DNA of 64,000 nucleotides from Myxococcales bacterium (GCA_016794505.1 JAEUJZ010000074.1:137389-201388), one strand, 5' to 3'; numbered from the stretch's first letter, positions 9,301 to 17,622 are shown. Made by a program: numbers and translations. Notes: a model not told the origin generated them from the letters alone.

Positions 9301-10905
9301 GCCATCGAGCTAGCCGCCCAAGGCCCCGGAGAAGACGGCAAGCGCTGGCTCTTGGCGGGTCTGCGCGACCAAGATCCGCGGGTGCGGGATGCCAGCTCGC
9401 GGCTGCTCTCTGCGCAGTCTTTGCTGCCGCGTCTGCGCTGGATGCGGGACGCGCTGCTCGATGCCAACACCGACGCGCAGGTCGCAGGCATGAAGGCCGT
9501 CGTGTACCTGCTGGATGCCCTGCAACAGCAAGGACAGAGCGCGCCTGAACAGGAAGCCGCCGCGCTGCGCGAGCGGGTGCTTTCCCTGCTGTCGCAGAGC
9601 CGCGATGAAGTGGCGCAAGGCGTGGCGCGCACGCTGCTTTATTGGCTGGGCGACAGCCGGCAAAAACGGGCTCTGGAACAGACCCTCACGTCGGGCACAT
9701 CCGTCGCAAAGCGCGTGCTCATTGAGCTCTTGTCACCGCGGGATTCGCTGCTGTTGCGTGCGCTGCAAGACGCGGATCCGCGGGTGCGGTTTTTTGCGGC
9801 TCGCCGCTTGTCGGATGGCGGCCGCAAGGAAGGCATCGCCGTGCTGCGCGAGATGCTGGCGCGCGAGGGAGAAGAGTCGCTGATCGCCTACTGGCTGCTG
9901 CGCCGACTGGGGCAGGACGAGGCCCCGCCACGTCACCTGATCGACATGCTCGGACGAAGCTATCCGGCCTATGTGCGGGTGCACGTGGTGCAGATCCTGG
10001 GCGCGCTACCGGGCGCGCCAGCGATCCACGAGCTAGAGCGAGCAGGACGCGACCTATCGGGGGTCGTCCGTCGCCAAGTAGCACGGGTCGCAGCCGAGCT
10101 CTGGTCGCGCACGCGAGCGCCGCGCCTGCTCGACTTGCTCGATCGCTTGCAGAGTGATGAGGATGTCAGCGTCCGCATGTACGCCCAGCGCCTGCGAGCC
10201 GGGCTGCACGCCAGCGTCGCCACAAAGCGAGCCGAGGTCGGCCAGCCCCCAGCGACGGAGCCGCCGTCTTCCCCGCGCGCTGACCTGGGGGCTCGGCAGG
10301 ATCCGCCCTCGGCAGCGCAGGATCCCCCGAGGCCGCAGCCTGCCGTGGGAACCTCGGGCACACGTCCCACGCGCACGCCAAGCGAGCTGGAGCGAGTCGA
10401 GGAGGCGCAGCGCCTGGCCGCGGTTTCTGCCACGCGGTCCGAGGGAATCCAGCGACTGCGTCAGATCGCCGATCTGCGCCGCTGCCAAGGCAGTGCTGCG
10501 ATGCGTGCCTGCAGCCTGCTTGGCGAGCTACTGCTCGCGGACGACGCCATGGCCGATCGAGCCTTGGGGCTGAACTACCTCAAGCGGCGCTGGAGCGCGG
10601 CGGCAAGCCTGCAAAATTCATCCGGGGGACTGTCGCGGACCGAAGCCTGGCGACGCTTTGGCGGCAAGCTGAGCTGGCTGACCATCCGTCGACCGCGCGC
10701 CGATCGCAGCTGCCAGACCGTGCATGACGAGCTGCACCTGCCACAGCCCGAGATGAGCGTGCTGCAGCTCAGCCCAGAGCGTTTCCAGTTGCGCGCCGGA
10801 GAACACTTCATTCGTGACTGCTGCCAAGCCAGCGAGCAACACATGGTGAGCTGTCGTCACTTCGTCAGCCTGCTCTCGGCGGGCGTGGGAGCGGTTCGTA
10901 AATGA
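6304..10905 (+). CDS. Membrane Ser/Thr kinase: pseudokinase + kinase + HEAT-like repeats
   Basis: 1533 residues starting at GTG, with GGGAGAG 5 bases upstream. Residues about 15-270 resemble a kinase fold but lack the HRD and DFG catalytic motifs (HHLLLRPSQ and LGLGW stand in their place), so this is probably a pseudokinase. A second, complete kinase occupies about 325-605: glycine loop GKGAMG, VAIK-type lysine in AAVKVL near 352, HRDIKPSN near 451, DFG near 477 and MAPEQ. A membrane segment (about 616-640, LLLLAGLLSLLVIGGLVIGG) separates it from about 680 residues of repeated helical pairs with recurrent DPRVR-type motifs, typical of HEAT/PBS repeats. A Pro-rich linker and a Cys-containing helical tail end the protein. 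The kinase should be cytosolic and the repeats extracytoplasmic, an unusual layout for a sensor. The ATGA overlap couples it to the PEGA gene. Confidence 0.88.
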   Translation: MTGESTDRALQPGERMGSLRVLQHVHDGCYGVLYRAEDSESRQSVALRILPTAGGHAALQNLQSLAAHVQALQKLALPLVPLPLQSGTTRAGHAYLTTEWIEGQPLAFHLPRLGPGELLAILQGLAGCLDAAHRHGVHHLLLRPSQVLLRAMPDGTLRPALLGLGWYQLLGDRRPALAAAARAALAPEQQSGGGIPALPAAADVYGFASLIRAWLERPMAGGTAAPWGRGPQRNQALAQALGGLVHAMQGADPATRPTMSEVNTRLYALLTSGDFSGQRSARDNLTLVPATLSGIKDARAAGSPQGRESANAGDPLVGQCFGSFRLLRLLGKGAMGAVYEARHVVIGTRAAVKVLRRQLTAGMGGHEYVKRFLDEARAVNIIEHPGVVSIFEFGQRVEDDLLYIVMEYLPGDTLESLLARRQHPLSLREALPIAMQAAQALAAAHECGIVHRDIKPSNLMLLAEPLAPDTLRVKIVDFGIAKLGPESTREGDPEREDQTEAGAVMGTYAYMAPEQYGDASRVSGKADTFALGVLIYEMLTLRSPFGEANSFSVVGKKAQALPTHGRSAQSSPRLAQLLAQMMEGEAPLRPDMPQVIAVLREELLQIQRPQRRRDPLLLLAGLLSLLVIGGLVIGGLVYVASQPKRPDERRRAAVREQARRLLEGILIAPRTDPALRAEAARALGRSRDPRYFDLLMRQLSDGSEVVQQGTLLALSELGDSRAVTPLRERLRAGQRSGRVADHEWWALLCVLSLQRGQAEPLNSTERELIDIFQKSPQLLADTQPAWGRRLALQTALYLRTAPEQRRPLRPSLLGLLAARQISPPERLRALHSLAEGLDDDWPELREPLEQIARLRDAPEHALQAMAQLRRAQALRPEQEAWAESFVQQHVEYRGVVARQNVALAGLTTDCELLRGVVADRERSELERKQAADSVAFCPFEHLEPLSDLLAEKSPASPTVRVTLAGSLLRALGRPAEQIAEQSSSLDAAVAGLWGTDRIGAIELAAQGPGEDGKRWLLAGLRDQDPRVRDASSRLLSAQSLLPRLRWMRDALLDANTDAQVAGMKAVVYLLDALQQQGQSAPEQEAAALRERVLSLLSQSRDEVAQGVARTLLYWLGDSRQKRALEQTLTSGTSVAKRVLIELLSPRDSLLLRALQDADPRVRFFAARRLSDGGRKEGIAVLREMLAREGEESLIAYWLLRRLGQDEAPPRHLIDMLGRSYPAYVRVHVVQILGALPGAPAIHELERAGRDLSGVVRRQVARVAAELWSRTRAPRLLDLLDRLQSDEDVSVRMYAQRLRAGLHASVATKRAEVGQPPATEPPSSPRADLGARQDPPSAAQDPPRPQPAVGTSGTRPTRTPSELERVEEAQRLAAVSATRSEGIQRLRQIADLRRCQGSAAMRACSLLGELLLADDAMADRALGLNYLKRRWSAAASLQNSSGGLSRTEAWRRFGGKLSWLTIRRPRADRSCQTVHDELHLPQPEMSVLQLSPERFQLRAGEHFIRDCCQASEQHMVSCRHFVSLLSAGVGAVRK

Positions 10906-12476
10906 GCAAAAAACAGCGCCGCGTGCGGTCACACATCTGGCAGCCGCAGCGCGCCCTCATCCGTCTTTTTTTTGTGCTGCTCTGCGGCAGCGCGCAGCCC
11001 CTGCAGGCCCAGCCCGTTGCCGTCGAGCCGCGGCTGGAATCGCCCGCCGCACGCCAGGCGCTGGCAGACGCGCAAGCGGCTGTGCGTCGTGGCCAGATCG
11101 AGCAAGCCGATCAGCACATCGAGCGCGCCTATCTCAGCGAGCCCCATCCCGAGCTGATCGTGTACCTGGCTCAGCTCCTTGATGTCGCCACCGCGCGACC
11201 GGAACAACGCCTGCGCGCCGTCGATTTGCTGCGCCTGTACCTGAAGTTGGGACAGCCGTCGGATGACGTGCGGCGGCGGCTGCAGCAGCGGATTGATCAG
11301 GCGCTGCCGCAGTCGGCCGAGCTGATCGTCGTCGGCGCGGATCAGCGAATGCTCTGTATCGACCGCAGGTGGGTTGGGCTGCTGCAGTCTGACTTCACGC
11401 ACGTGACGACCCCTGGAGAGCACGAGATCGCGCTCGGCGGACCGCGCTGCGACCGTCCCACGTTGCAGGTGAAGATCCAGACGCAGCTTGACGTGCCGCT
11501 GATCGTCGAGGACTTCTTTCCCGGCCGCGAGCCGACGGCAGGAAGCGCGCAGCCGGTGCTCTTGACCCTGGATGATTCGCCGGTCTTGCCGACGACTCCG
11601 CTTGCCGGGCTGCTGACGCGTACCTTGCTGCGCAGCCATCGTCAGCCCATCTCGGCGCCGCGCGTGCTCGCCGCGCTAAGGGGCCAGCGCACCCGCTGCT
11701 TGGCCGATCTGCCCTGTGCCCTGGATGTCGCTCGCACGCTGGGGGCCCGCCTGTGGTTTCGGCTGCTCTCGTCACCAGGGCCAGAGCCGGGGCCAGAGCC
11801 GGGGCCAGAGCCGGGGCCAGAGCCGGGGCCGGGGGAACAGCTCCGCATCGAGGTGATCCAGGTGGCGGCCGGCGTCGCCTGCACCGCAGGTCGCCTGACC
11901 CTTTGTGCGCAGTGCGCAAAAGAGGCCGAGCTTCGACACGCCGAAGCCACGCTGCGTCAAGCGCTGGCCTCGGCCGACTCCTGCGCAACGGCGCAGGTGC
12001 AGCTACGCAGTGTGCCGCCTGGCGCGCAGATCTTTATCGACGGCGCCGAGAGCGCCCAGGCCCAGACCCCGGCCCTGCTGACCGTCCTTGGTGGCCCACG
12101 CCGCGTGCTGCTGCGCAGGTCCGGCTATCTGCCGCTGCGGGCCGAGCTAGACGTCCCGGCGAGCAGCGTGCAAATGCCGCCGCCCTTTGTGCTGCAGCTA
12201 AACCCCGCCGCGCGCACGGCCCAGCGCCTGCGGGTGGCGGCGTGGCTCTCGGGAACCTTGGGTGTGCTGGCTCTTGCCGGGGGCATTACAGCCTGGGTCC
12301 TGGACCAGCAGATCACGCGCCCGGTAGCGGACCTTCCCCAAGACACGGAAGTGCTGCGCACTTGGCCTTCTGGCATTGCAGGACTGGCCGGCGGTGCGCT
12401 CTTGCTCTCGGGCGCCGCGCTTCTTGGCTGGCAGAGCGTCCGCTATGGTCGAAAAGCGCAGGCTGCCGAGCGCTAG
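10902..12476 (+). CDS. PEGA-domain membrane protein, kinase partner
   Basis: 524 residues; the ATG overlaps the kinase stop codon (ATGA), indicating translational coupling. An N-terminal signal peptide or anchor (LIRLFFVLLCGSAQPLQA) is followed by a helical region with TPR-like character (about 40-130). A Gly-Pro-Glu-Pro repeat of four units lies near residue 295. A PEGA domain (SVPPGAQIFIDG ... GPRRVLLRRSGYLPL) sits around 365-425. Two C-terminal hydrophobic segments (about 445-468 and 490-512) would anchor it. PEGA domains are common in extracytoplasmic parts of myxobacterial kinases and their partners, so this is probably the envelope component that works with the upstream kinase. The specific signal is unknown. 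Confidence 0.8.
   Translation: MSKKQRRVRSHIWQPQRALIRLFFVLLCGSAQPLQAQPVAVEPRLESPAARQALADAQAAVRRGQIEQADQHIERAYLSEPHPELIVYLAQLLDVATARPEQRLRAVDLLRLYLKLGQPSDDVRRRLQQRIDQALPQSAELIVVGADQRMLCIDRRWVGLLQSDFTHVTTPGEHEIALGGPRCDRPTLQVKIQTQLDVPLIVEDFFPGREPTAGSAQPVLLTLDDSPVLPTTPLAGLLTRTLLRSHRQPISAPRVLAALRGQRTRCLADLPCALDVARTLGARLWFRLLSSPGPEPGPEPGPEPGPEPGPGEQLRIEVIQVAAGVACTAGRLTLCAQCAKEAELRHAEATLRQALASADSCATAQVQLRSVPPGAQIFIDGAESAQAQTPALLTVLGGPRRVLLRRSGYLPLRAELDVPASSVQMPPPFVLQLNPAARTAQRLRVAAWLSGTLGVLALAGGITAWVLDQQITRPVADLPQDTEVLRTWPSGIAGLAGGALLLSGAALLGWQSVRYGRKAQAAER
11778..11825 (+). repeat. 12-bp tandem repeat, four copies
   Basis: Four exact copies of gggccagagccg, followed by a partial unit, inside the PEGA-protein gene. 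Each unit encodes Gly-Pro-Glu-Pro, giving an extended rigid linker. Copy number could vary by slippage without changing the frame, because the unit is a multiple of three. Confidence 0.95.
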
Positions 12477-12499
12477 ATGGACCGCTTTTTCGCTGCGCC

Positions 12500-13699
12500 C
12501 TACTGGCAGCGGAAGATGTGGACCGAGCCTCCGGTCGGCGTCGGATCGCCCACCGCGACCAGCGAGCCCGAGACCGCAAGGCCGCCGCCATAGTTGCTGC
12601 TCGGCGCACCCTTCGACGAGCGCAGCGGAGTGGGCGTGGCGAGCCCCGGTGCATCGGCGCTGATGCGGGTCACCCAGACCGTCCCCGCGCTGGAGTCTTC
12701 ATACAGCGCGCCAATGGCCGTCAGGCTGCCCTCGTGTTCGCTGTCGCGGGCCAACGTCAGCCGCGAGGCGCCCAGGATATCTGGAATGGTATTTAACACC
12801 GGGCTCTCAAGTCGCTGGGCGCCGCTTTCCGCCAACGCAAACATCACAATATGGGTATCCCCATTGCAGGTTTCCTGAGCCACCAACATATCCCCAGATA
12901 GCGCGGCATTGGGCTGCGCACTGAGCCATTTATCGTTGTCATCGGGATTATGCGCTACTGACAATGTGCAGTTCTTGCTTTGCACACTTTCACTCACTGA
13001 TTTCCAACTGTTTTGAACATTGGCGGTGGTTAATGGCGAAACTTGAAAATCGCCTTTCAGGCTCTCAGTCTGCCCCCCCGTCGCCAACCACTTGCTTGAT
13101 CCAAGAAGCGGGCGCCCCCAGCTTCCAGGGAAGCTGGCCTTGCCGAACAGCCCCTCCAGCCGACCGGCCCTGAGCTCCAGGATCGGGGGGCTTACGATAT
13201 CATTATTATTATTGCTAACGAATATCCGCCCGTGCCGACTGAGGATCGTCTGGCCATAATCAGTGTAATAATTGGTATTGGGAGCTCGCCCATACACAAC
13301 GATCTCCGATGTTGTGATTTGAGTCGACTTTACTTCGAGATTTATATTATTAGCAGGAGGAAAATATGTAATGGTATCCTTTTTGATGTCGAATCCATTG
13401 CGACCGTTTATGCTAGGGATAGGTTGTGATAAACCAGAATTCGTTCCACTCATTTGGAAAATATAAATTTGTGCAGAAGCCGATCCCTGGCTTTCGTCAA
13501 AGCCGCTAATTGCCACATATTGATCGTTCATCGATATATAGTGGCCAAACTGCGACGCCATGCCGGAAGCGGTTATGGCTGGAATTGTGAACACCTCGGT
13601 GCAGCTTGGCGGCGTCGATGCCGACGGCAGGCGCTCCCAGAAACAGGCGGGCGCAAGCAGGCAGGGAACCGCAAGAGCGGCGAGCGGACGGGATCGCAT
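12500..13699 (-). CDS. Lipoprotein with propeller-like (FG-GAP-type) repeats
   Basis: 399 residues from the ATG at 13699, which has a GGAGG site 7 bases upstream; an upstream in-frame extension lacks one. The signal peptide carries a plausible lipobox (LLAPAC). The rest is repeated beta-rich stretches such as FGHYISMNDQYVAISGF and GGGLAVSGSLVAVGDP, the pattern of FG-GAP/integrin-type propeller blades, without obvious calcium loops. It is probably an exported lipid-anchored surface protein. Bases about 13190-13560 are much richer in A/T than neighbouring genes and contain an AAT run coding for four asparagines. It converges on the kinase/PEGA operon with a 23-bp gap. Confidence 0.7.
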   Translation of the reverse strand: MRSRPLAALAVPCLLAPACFWERLPSASTPPSCTEVFTIPAITASGMASQFGHYISMNDQYVAISGFDESQGSASAQIYIFQMSGTNSGLSQPIPSINGRNGFDIKKDTITYFPPANNINLEVKSTQITTSEIVVYGRAPNTNYYTDYGQTILSRHGRIFVSNNNNDIVSPPILELRAGRLEGLFGKASFPGSWGRPLLGSSKWLATGGQTESLKGDFQVSPLTTANVQNSWKSVSESVQSKNCTLSVAHNPDDNDKWLSAQPNAALSGDMLVAQETCNGDTHIVMFALAESGAQRLESPVLNTIPDILGASRLTLARDSEHEGSLTAIGALYEDSSAGTVWVTRISADAPGLATPTPLRSSKGAPSSNYGGGLAVSGSLVAVGDPTPTGGSVHIFRCQ

Positions 13700-13927
13700 G
13701 ACAACCTCCACGGGGATGCGGTCTTTATTTTCGCTTGAAGCCCCGCTGAGCGCAGCCCAAAGGGTCACCGGGCGGCTGCAGCCTCTGCCGGACCTCGGCG
13801 AGTGGGCGCTCGGGCAGGCCCAGGATGCGCCGATACGGCTCGCCGATTGACCTACGATTTTGGTTATTAACCAACGTAAACTTTTATTGTTCTTTCAACT
13901 CTTCTTCAGGTTCTAAGCCAGACAACG

Positions 13928-14191
13928 CTAGCTGCGCACCAGGCGCAGGACGAAGCGCAGCACCAGCAGAAAGACGACGGCGCCGACCACCGCAACCAGG
14001 ATCGTCCCCGGCAGACCGCGCAGCGGCACGCGCAGTCCCAGCCAGTGGAACAGGTGGCCACCGACGTACGCGCCGAGAATGCCGACCAGGATGTCCCACA
14101 GAATGCCGCCACCGCGCCCGACGATCAGCGACGCCAGCCAGCCCGCGATGAAGCCAACCAGCAACCAGACCACAAGTGCCGAAAGCGCCAT
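13928..14191 (-). CDS. GlsB/YeaQ/YmgE family membrane protein
   Basis: 87 residues with three hydrophobic segments. The glycine-rich pattern WLLVGFIAGWLASLIVGRG, then GILWDILVGILGAYVGGHL, is diagnostic of the GlsB/YeaQ/YmgE (transglycosylase-associated) family. These are small inner-membrane proteins linked to general stress responses in several bacteria; the biochemical function is not settled. It stands alone, with 228 bp to the next minus-strand gene start upstream of it in the window (13699) and a recombinase divergently placed beyond 14460. Confidence 0.85.
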   Translation of the reverse strand: MALSALVVWLLVGFIAGWLASLIVGRGGGILWDILVGILGAYVGGHLFHWLGLRVPLRGLPGTILVAVVGAVVFLLVLRFVLRLVRS

Positions 14192-14320
14192 GGGTCCATC
14201 CTCCTCTGTTTCTGTTTCGTGAGGTTTAAATGTAACTCAAAATACAAATGCGTTCGTGCGGTATGCGGTCTCTGGAACGTCGCCAAAGCCCTAGTCCGGC
14301 GGCAAAGCAGCGGCTGCGGC

Positions 14321-14350
14321 GGCCTGGGTGCAAGCGGCCTGGGTGCAAGC
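14321..14350 (+). repeat. 15-bp direct tandem repeat
   Basis: Two adjacent exact copies of ggcctgggtgcaagc (14321-14335 and 14336-14350), in the non-coding stretch between the GlsB-like gene and the recombinase gene. It may be a simple duplication; a role as a recombinase site is only a possibility. Confidence 0.85.
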
Positions 14351-14460
14351 GGCGAGCCTGTGTGCGGGCGGTGTCTCCGTCGCACACCGGGGGCCAGAAT
14401 CTGGGGACAGAGCCTGAAAAGCTGTCGCCAGCGAGCGGTTTTCTGAACGAAAATCAGACG

Positions 14461-15615
14461 ATGGCCAAAGAGTACCGAGTCATTGGCCCCTATGCCGAGG
14501 GCGGGAAGTTTCGCTTGGTCGTGTTCATGCCCGAGCGCCGATCGCTGTGGTGCCACAGCCGAGAAGAGGCCGAGGCCCTGCGAGCCCAGATCGCGCGCAC
14601 GATTGCGGATCAGGCGACGCGCACCGTCGGCGATGTGCTGGCCGAATACCTGGCCCATCTGCGGCGCAGTGGGCTCAAAGATGCCTCGATTGCGTGCATC
14701 GAAAACCGCCTGACGCGCTTTCTGCCGCAGGATGCCTCGCTGAGTGCGCTCACGTCGGATGTCGCGGCGACGCTATACAGCGACGAGACGCAGCGCGTGA
14801 CGAAGTTCGGCCGCACGGTGGCGGCTTGCACGCATCGCATGCTGTTGCGACAGACCAAGGCGTTCTTTCGCTGGGTCATCGACGAGCGTCGGTACCTGTC
14901 GCAGAACCCCTTCGAAAAGGTCAAGCCCATCGGGCGCGTCAACACCGGCAAGGCGCAGCTTACGATCGACGAAGCGCGCACGCTGAACGCCTGGCTGCTG
15001 CAGCGGGCCGAGTCCGGTGACGAAGGCGCGACGGCGGTGCTGGTGCAGCTTGTGCTGGGCCTGCGCTCGTCCGAAGTGCTGGGCCGCCGGGTGCGCGATC
15101 TCGACGACGGCGGACGCGCGCTGTGCATTCCGGGCGGCAAGACGAAGAATGCCCGCCGCTCGCTGTCGATCGAAAGCGAGCCACTGCGCGCCCTTCTGCA
15201 GCGTCAGACGGTGGGCAAGCGCCCCGAGGATCTGCTCTTTGGCAGCGGCAAGCTGTTGACCAACGACTATCTGTGGGATCGGCTGCAGCGCTACTGCGTG
15301 CTCGCGGGCGTGCCCAAGGTCTGTCCGCACAGCCTGCGCGGCCTGCACTCGACGATCGCGATGGAGCGCGGCGCCACGTCCGGCGTCGTCGCAGCGGCGC
15401 TGGGTCATGGCAGCTTTGCCGTCACGGCCCGCCACTATGTCCACCCCGACACGCTGGCCAATGCCAAGGCGCGCAAGGTGTCGGCGGCTCTTGCCAGTCC
15501 GACGGCAGCGACAAGCCCAGCCCGCATCGACCTGACGGGCCTATCAGCAGCGCTTTCTGCCCTGTCCCCCGACGAGCTTGCCGCAGTACTTCGCTCAGTT
15601 GGCAAGCCGCTCTAG
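14461..15615 (+). CDS. Tyrosine recombinase / phage-type integrase
   Basis: 384 residues from the ATG at 14461. The N-terminal half is an arm/core-binding region (VGDVLAEYLAHLRRSGLKD and following helices). The catalytic domain shows the family residues in order: Arg in LGLRSSEVLG, then HSLRG (HxxR), LGHGS, and the nucleophile Tyr in ARHYVHP near residue 325. It should catalyse site-specific integration or excision, or chromosome dimer resolution. The length and the HSLRG box look more like element integrases than like XerC/D. No tRNA is visible next to it and no att repeats could be defined by eye. A longer in-frame start at 14248 gives an Arg/Pro-rich extension that looks non-coding. Confidence 0.9.
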   Translation: MAKEYRVIGPYAEGGKFRLVVFMPERRSLWCHSREEAEALRAQIARTIADQATRTVGDVLAEYLAHLRRSGLKDASIACIENRLTRFLPQDASLSALTSDVAATLYSDETQRVTKFGRTVAACTHRMLLRQTKAFFRWVIDERRYLSQNPFEKVKPIGRVNTGKAQLTIDEARTLNAWLLQRAESGDEGATAVLVQLVLGLRSSEVLGRRVRDLDDGGRALCIPGGKTKNARRSLSIESEPLRALLQRQTVGKRPEDLLFGSGKLLTNDYLWDRLQRYCVLAGVPKVCPHSLRGLHSTIAMERGATSGVVAAALGHGSFAVTARHYVHPDTLANAKARKVSAALASPTAATSPARIDLTGLSAALSALSPDELAAVLRSVGKPL

Positions 15616-15687
15616 GCCGATCGCGGCGACAAGGCTGCGGCGCCATCGTCCTTGTCTGCTGCTTGCGGGCGGGCCACACTGCGCGCC

Positions 15688-16914
15688 ATGTCTCGACAGG
15701 CGCACCGACTGGGTGACAGTCACAACTTTGGACGGCATGTTGAGAAGCGCGCTGGGCGCCTCTTCAAGCCGCGGACCGTCTTTTGGGAATGGCTGCTTCT
15801 GTCGAGCAAGAGCCCGCTGCGTCAGCTCTTGGCTCGCCTAGCCCGCGTCGATGGCGAGGGAATCTGCGTCGACTTCCTGCCTAACTTAGAATTCGGAATG
15901 GCGCATGCGAACGAAAAAGGAATCTGCGCCATGACCGGTGATGTCGAGCACATCGCGCTCGCACCGCTGGGTTCCGTTTCAGCGAAGCAGCGCCAGCAGC
16001 TTGCCGATGTCACCGGGCGCGCCATCGCGCTGTATAGCTGGCTGGGCCTGGGCGATCTGCACTGGGAAAATCTCGCACTTGGGAGCGATGCGCAGGGGCG
16101 GATCGTGCTGGCTCCGCTTGATGTCGAGCTCATGCTCGACGATCACGATCTGCCCACGGCGACGCGACTTCTGCCGGAAGCCGACGCGCACTATGCAGCG
16201 CTGTATCGACACGCCTGCGGCGCGCGGCGCGTCCTTCCTTTTTTGGGCAAGCCGGTGGTGATCTCGGACCTGCTTGCGATGGTGGCCGCGTATCACCAGA
16301 CCTTGAGCGCGCTCGATCGTCATTCCGACGCAATCGCCGCGACCTTGTCGCAGCTTCCCGATGTGTACAGCGCGCCGCTGCGCGTCTGTCTGCGCAGCAC
16401 GGGGGACTATCTGCGTCCCGCTGCGCAGCTCGATCCGCCGCTGCTTGCGGCCGAGCGCGAACAGCTTCACCGCGGCGACATTCCCTATTTCTTCCGGTTG
16501 TATGGGCGCCCCGGCATTCACTACTTCACCGATGCCGCGCTGACGACATCGCGGCGCATCCCGGCTGCGGGGGATGTGCCCACGCTAGCGCCGCTCTTGT
16601 CGCTGTCCAAGGGGCTGCACTCGGCGAAGCGTCGGTCCCTGCACGAGCACGGGCTGTTCTGTCTGCTTGCCGCGTTTGACCATCCAACGTTTCGCGGCGA
16701 TCACACCCTCGGCGAACTGACGGTTCGCTTCCTTTCGCGCCGCTTCGTCGTGTGCCTGCCCGATGGGGACGAGCTTGAAGCGCGCCGCGACCTGCGCGCC
16801 TTTGTACAAAGTGTCTATCAACCCTGCCGCTGCGGCGAAGTGCAGAGCGTCCTGGTCCCCCGCACCACGCACTGCGAATGGCATGACGAAGACCGCGCAG
16901 CGCTTGGGTCGTAA
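15688..16914 (+). CDS. Stand-alone LanM-like (DUF4135) kinase/dehydratase-type protein
   Basis: 408 residues from the ATG at 15688. The sequence follows the N-terminal dehydratase domain of class II lanthipeptide synthetases (LanM): GDSHNFGRHV then KPR (Lys27), the kinase-like catalytic motif GDLHWENL (Asp123, His125, Asn128), LDVELM (Asp145, Glu147), and the later box ERxxLHRGDIPYF near residue 265. In LanM these residues phosphorylate Ser/Thr of a precursor peptide. The protein is far shorter than LanM (about 1000 residues) and has no LanC-like zinc cyclase domain; the elimination-step residues cannot be verified by eye. No precursor peptide gene is recognisable nearby. It could be a peptide kinase, a split synthetase or a repurposed paralogue. 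It follows the recombinase gene on the same strand after 72 bp. Confidence 0.6.
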   Translation: MSRQAHRLGDSHNFGRHVEKRAGRLFKPRTVFWEWLLLSSKSPLRQLLARLARVDGEGICVDFLPNLEFGMAHANEKGICAMTGDVEHIALAPLGSVSAKQRQQLADVTGRAIALYSWLGLGDLHWENLALGSDAQGRIVLAPLDVELMLDDHDLPTATRLLPEADAHYAALYRHACGARRVLPFLGKPVVISDLLAMVAAYHQTLSALDRHSDAIAATLSQLPDVYSAPLRVCLRSTGDYLRPAAQLDPPLLAAEREQLHRGDIPYFFRLYGRPGIHYFTDAALTTSRRIPAAGDVPTLAPLLSLSKGLHSAKRRSLHEHGLFCLLAAFDHPTFRGDHTLGELTVRFLSRRFVVCLPDGDELEARRDLRAFVQSVYQPCRCGEVQSVLVPRTTHCEWHDEDRAALGS

Positions 16915-16977
16915 CCAATCCAGGCCACGCGACGCCTGCGCCGGACTTGTGCGAAAATGCCGGCCAGGTCATTCCTC

Positions 16978-17622
16978 ATGCGATCTTCTCCGGCACTTCA
17001 AGCGCATCCATGGCACGGCATCGCGACGGGCGAACAGGCCCCGATGATCGTGAACTGCTTCATCGAAATCGTCCCCACCGACACCATCAAGTACGAGGTC
17101 GACAAAGAGAGCGGCCACCTCAAGCTCGATCGGCCGCAGAAGTTTTCCAACTTCTGCCCTGCCCCCTATGGCTTCGTTCCCAGCACCTACTGTGGACAGC
17201 AAGTGGCGGCCTGGGCCATGCAGCAGACCGGCCGAAAAGATGTTGTGGGCGACGGCGATCCCTTGGATATCTGCGTGCTGACCGAGCACACCATCAACCG
17301 CGGCGGCATTCTGCTGCGGGCCCGGCCCATAGGTGGGCTGCGACTCTTCGATCGCTCAGAGGCCGACGACAAGATCATCGCCGTCGTGGTCGACGATCCA
17401 GCGTACGGGACGATCTCGGACATCTGGCAGGTGCCGACGCCGCTCGTCGATCGGCTGCGGCATTACTTCCTGACGTACAAAGATTTGCCCGAGCCGCTCG
17501 GCAGCGAACGCAAGCGGCGCTGCGAGATCAGCCATGTCTACGACGCCGCCGAAGCGCACGCCATCATCCGCGCATCGCAGGTCGACTACGCCGCATTAAT
17601 GAGGCGCGAGCCACACTTGTAG
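16978..17622 (+). CDS. ppa: Inorganic pyrophosphatase
   Basis: 214 residues. The family signature DGDPLDICVL (three metal-binding aspartates) is intact near residue 100, and the core order IEIVPTDTIKYEVDKESG, then FCPAPYGFVPSTYCG, fits soluble family I pyrophosphatases. It hydrolyses pyrophosphate to phosphate in the cytosol, pulling biosynthetic reactions forward. Starts at 16957, 16978 and 17044 are possible; 16978 keeps the HPWHG-type N-terminal segment that related enzymes carry. Monocistronic by spacing. Confidence 0.9.
   Translation: MRSSPALQAHPWHGIATGEQAPMIVNCFIEIVPTDTIKYEVDKESGHLKLDRPQKFSNFCPAPYGFVPSTYCGQQVAAWAMQQTGRKDVVGDGDPLDICVLTEHTINRGGILLRARPIGGLRLFDRSEADDKIIAVVVDDPAYGTISDIWQVPTPLVDRLRHYFLTYKDLPEPLGSERKRRCEISHVYDAAEAHAIIRASQVDYAALMRREPHL

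Noticed and set aside
14248..14460. Extended N-terminus of the recombinase from an ATG at 14248
   Set aside because: The added 71 residues are Arg/Pro/Cys-rich, include the tandem 15-bp repeat and do not resemble integrase arms.
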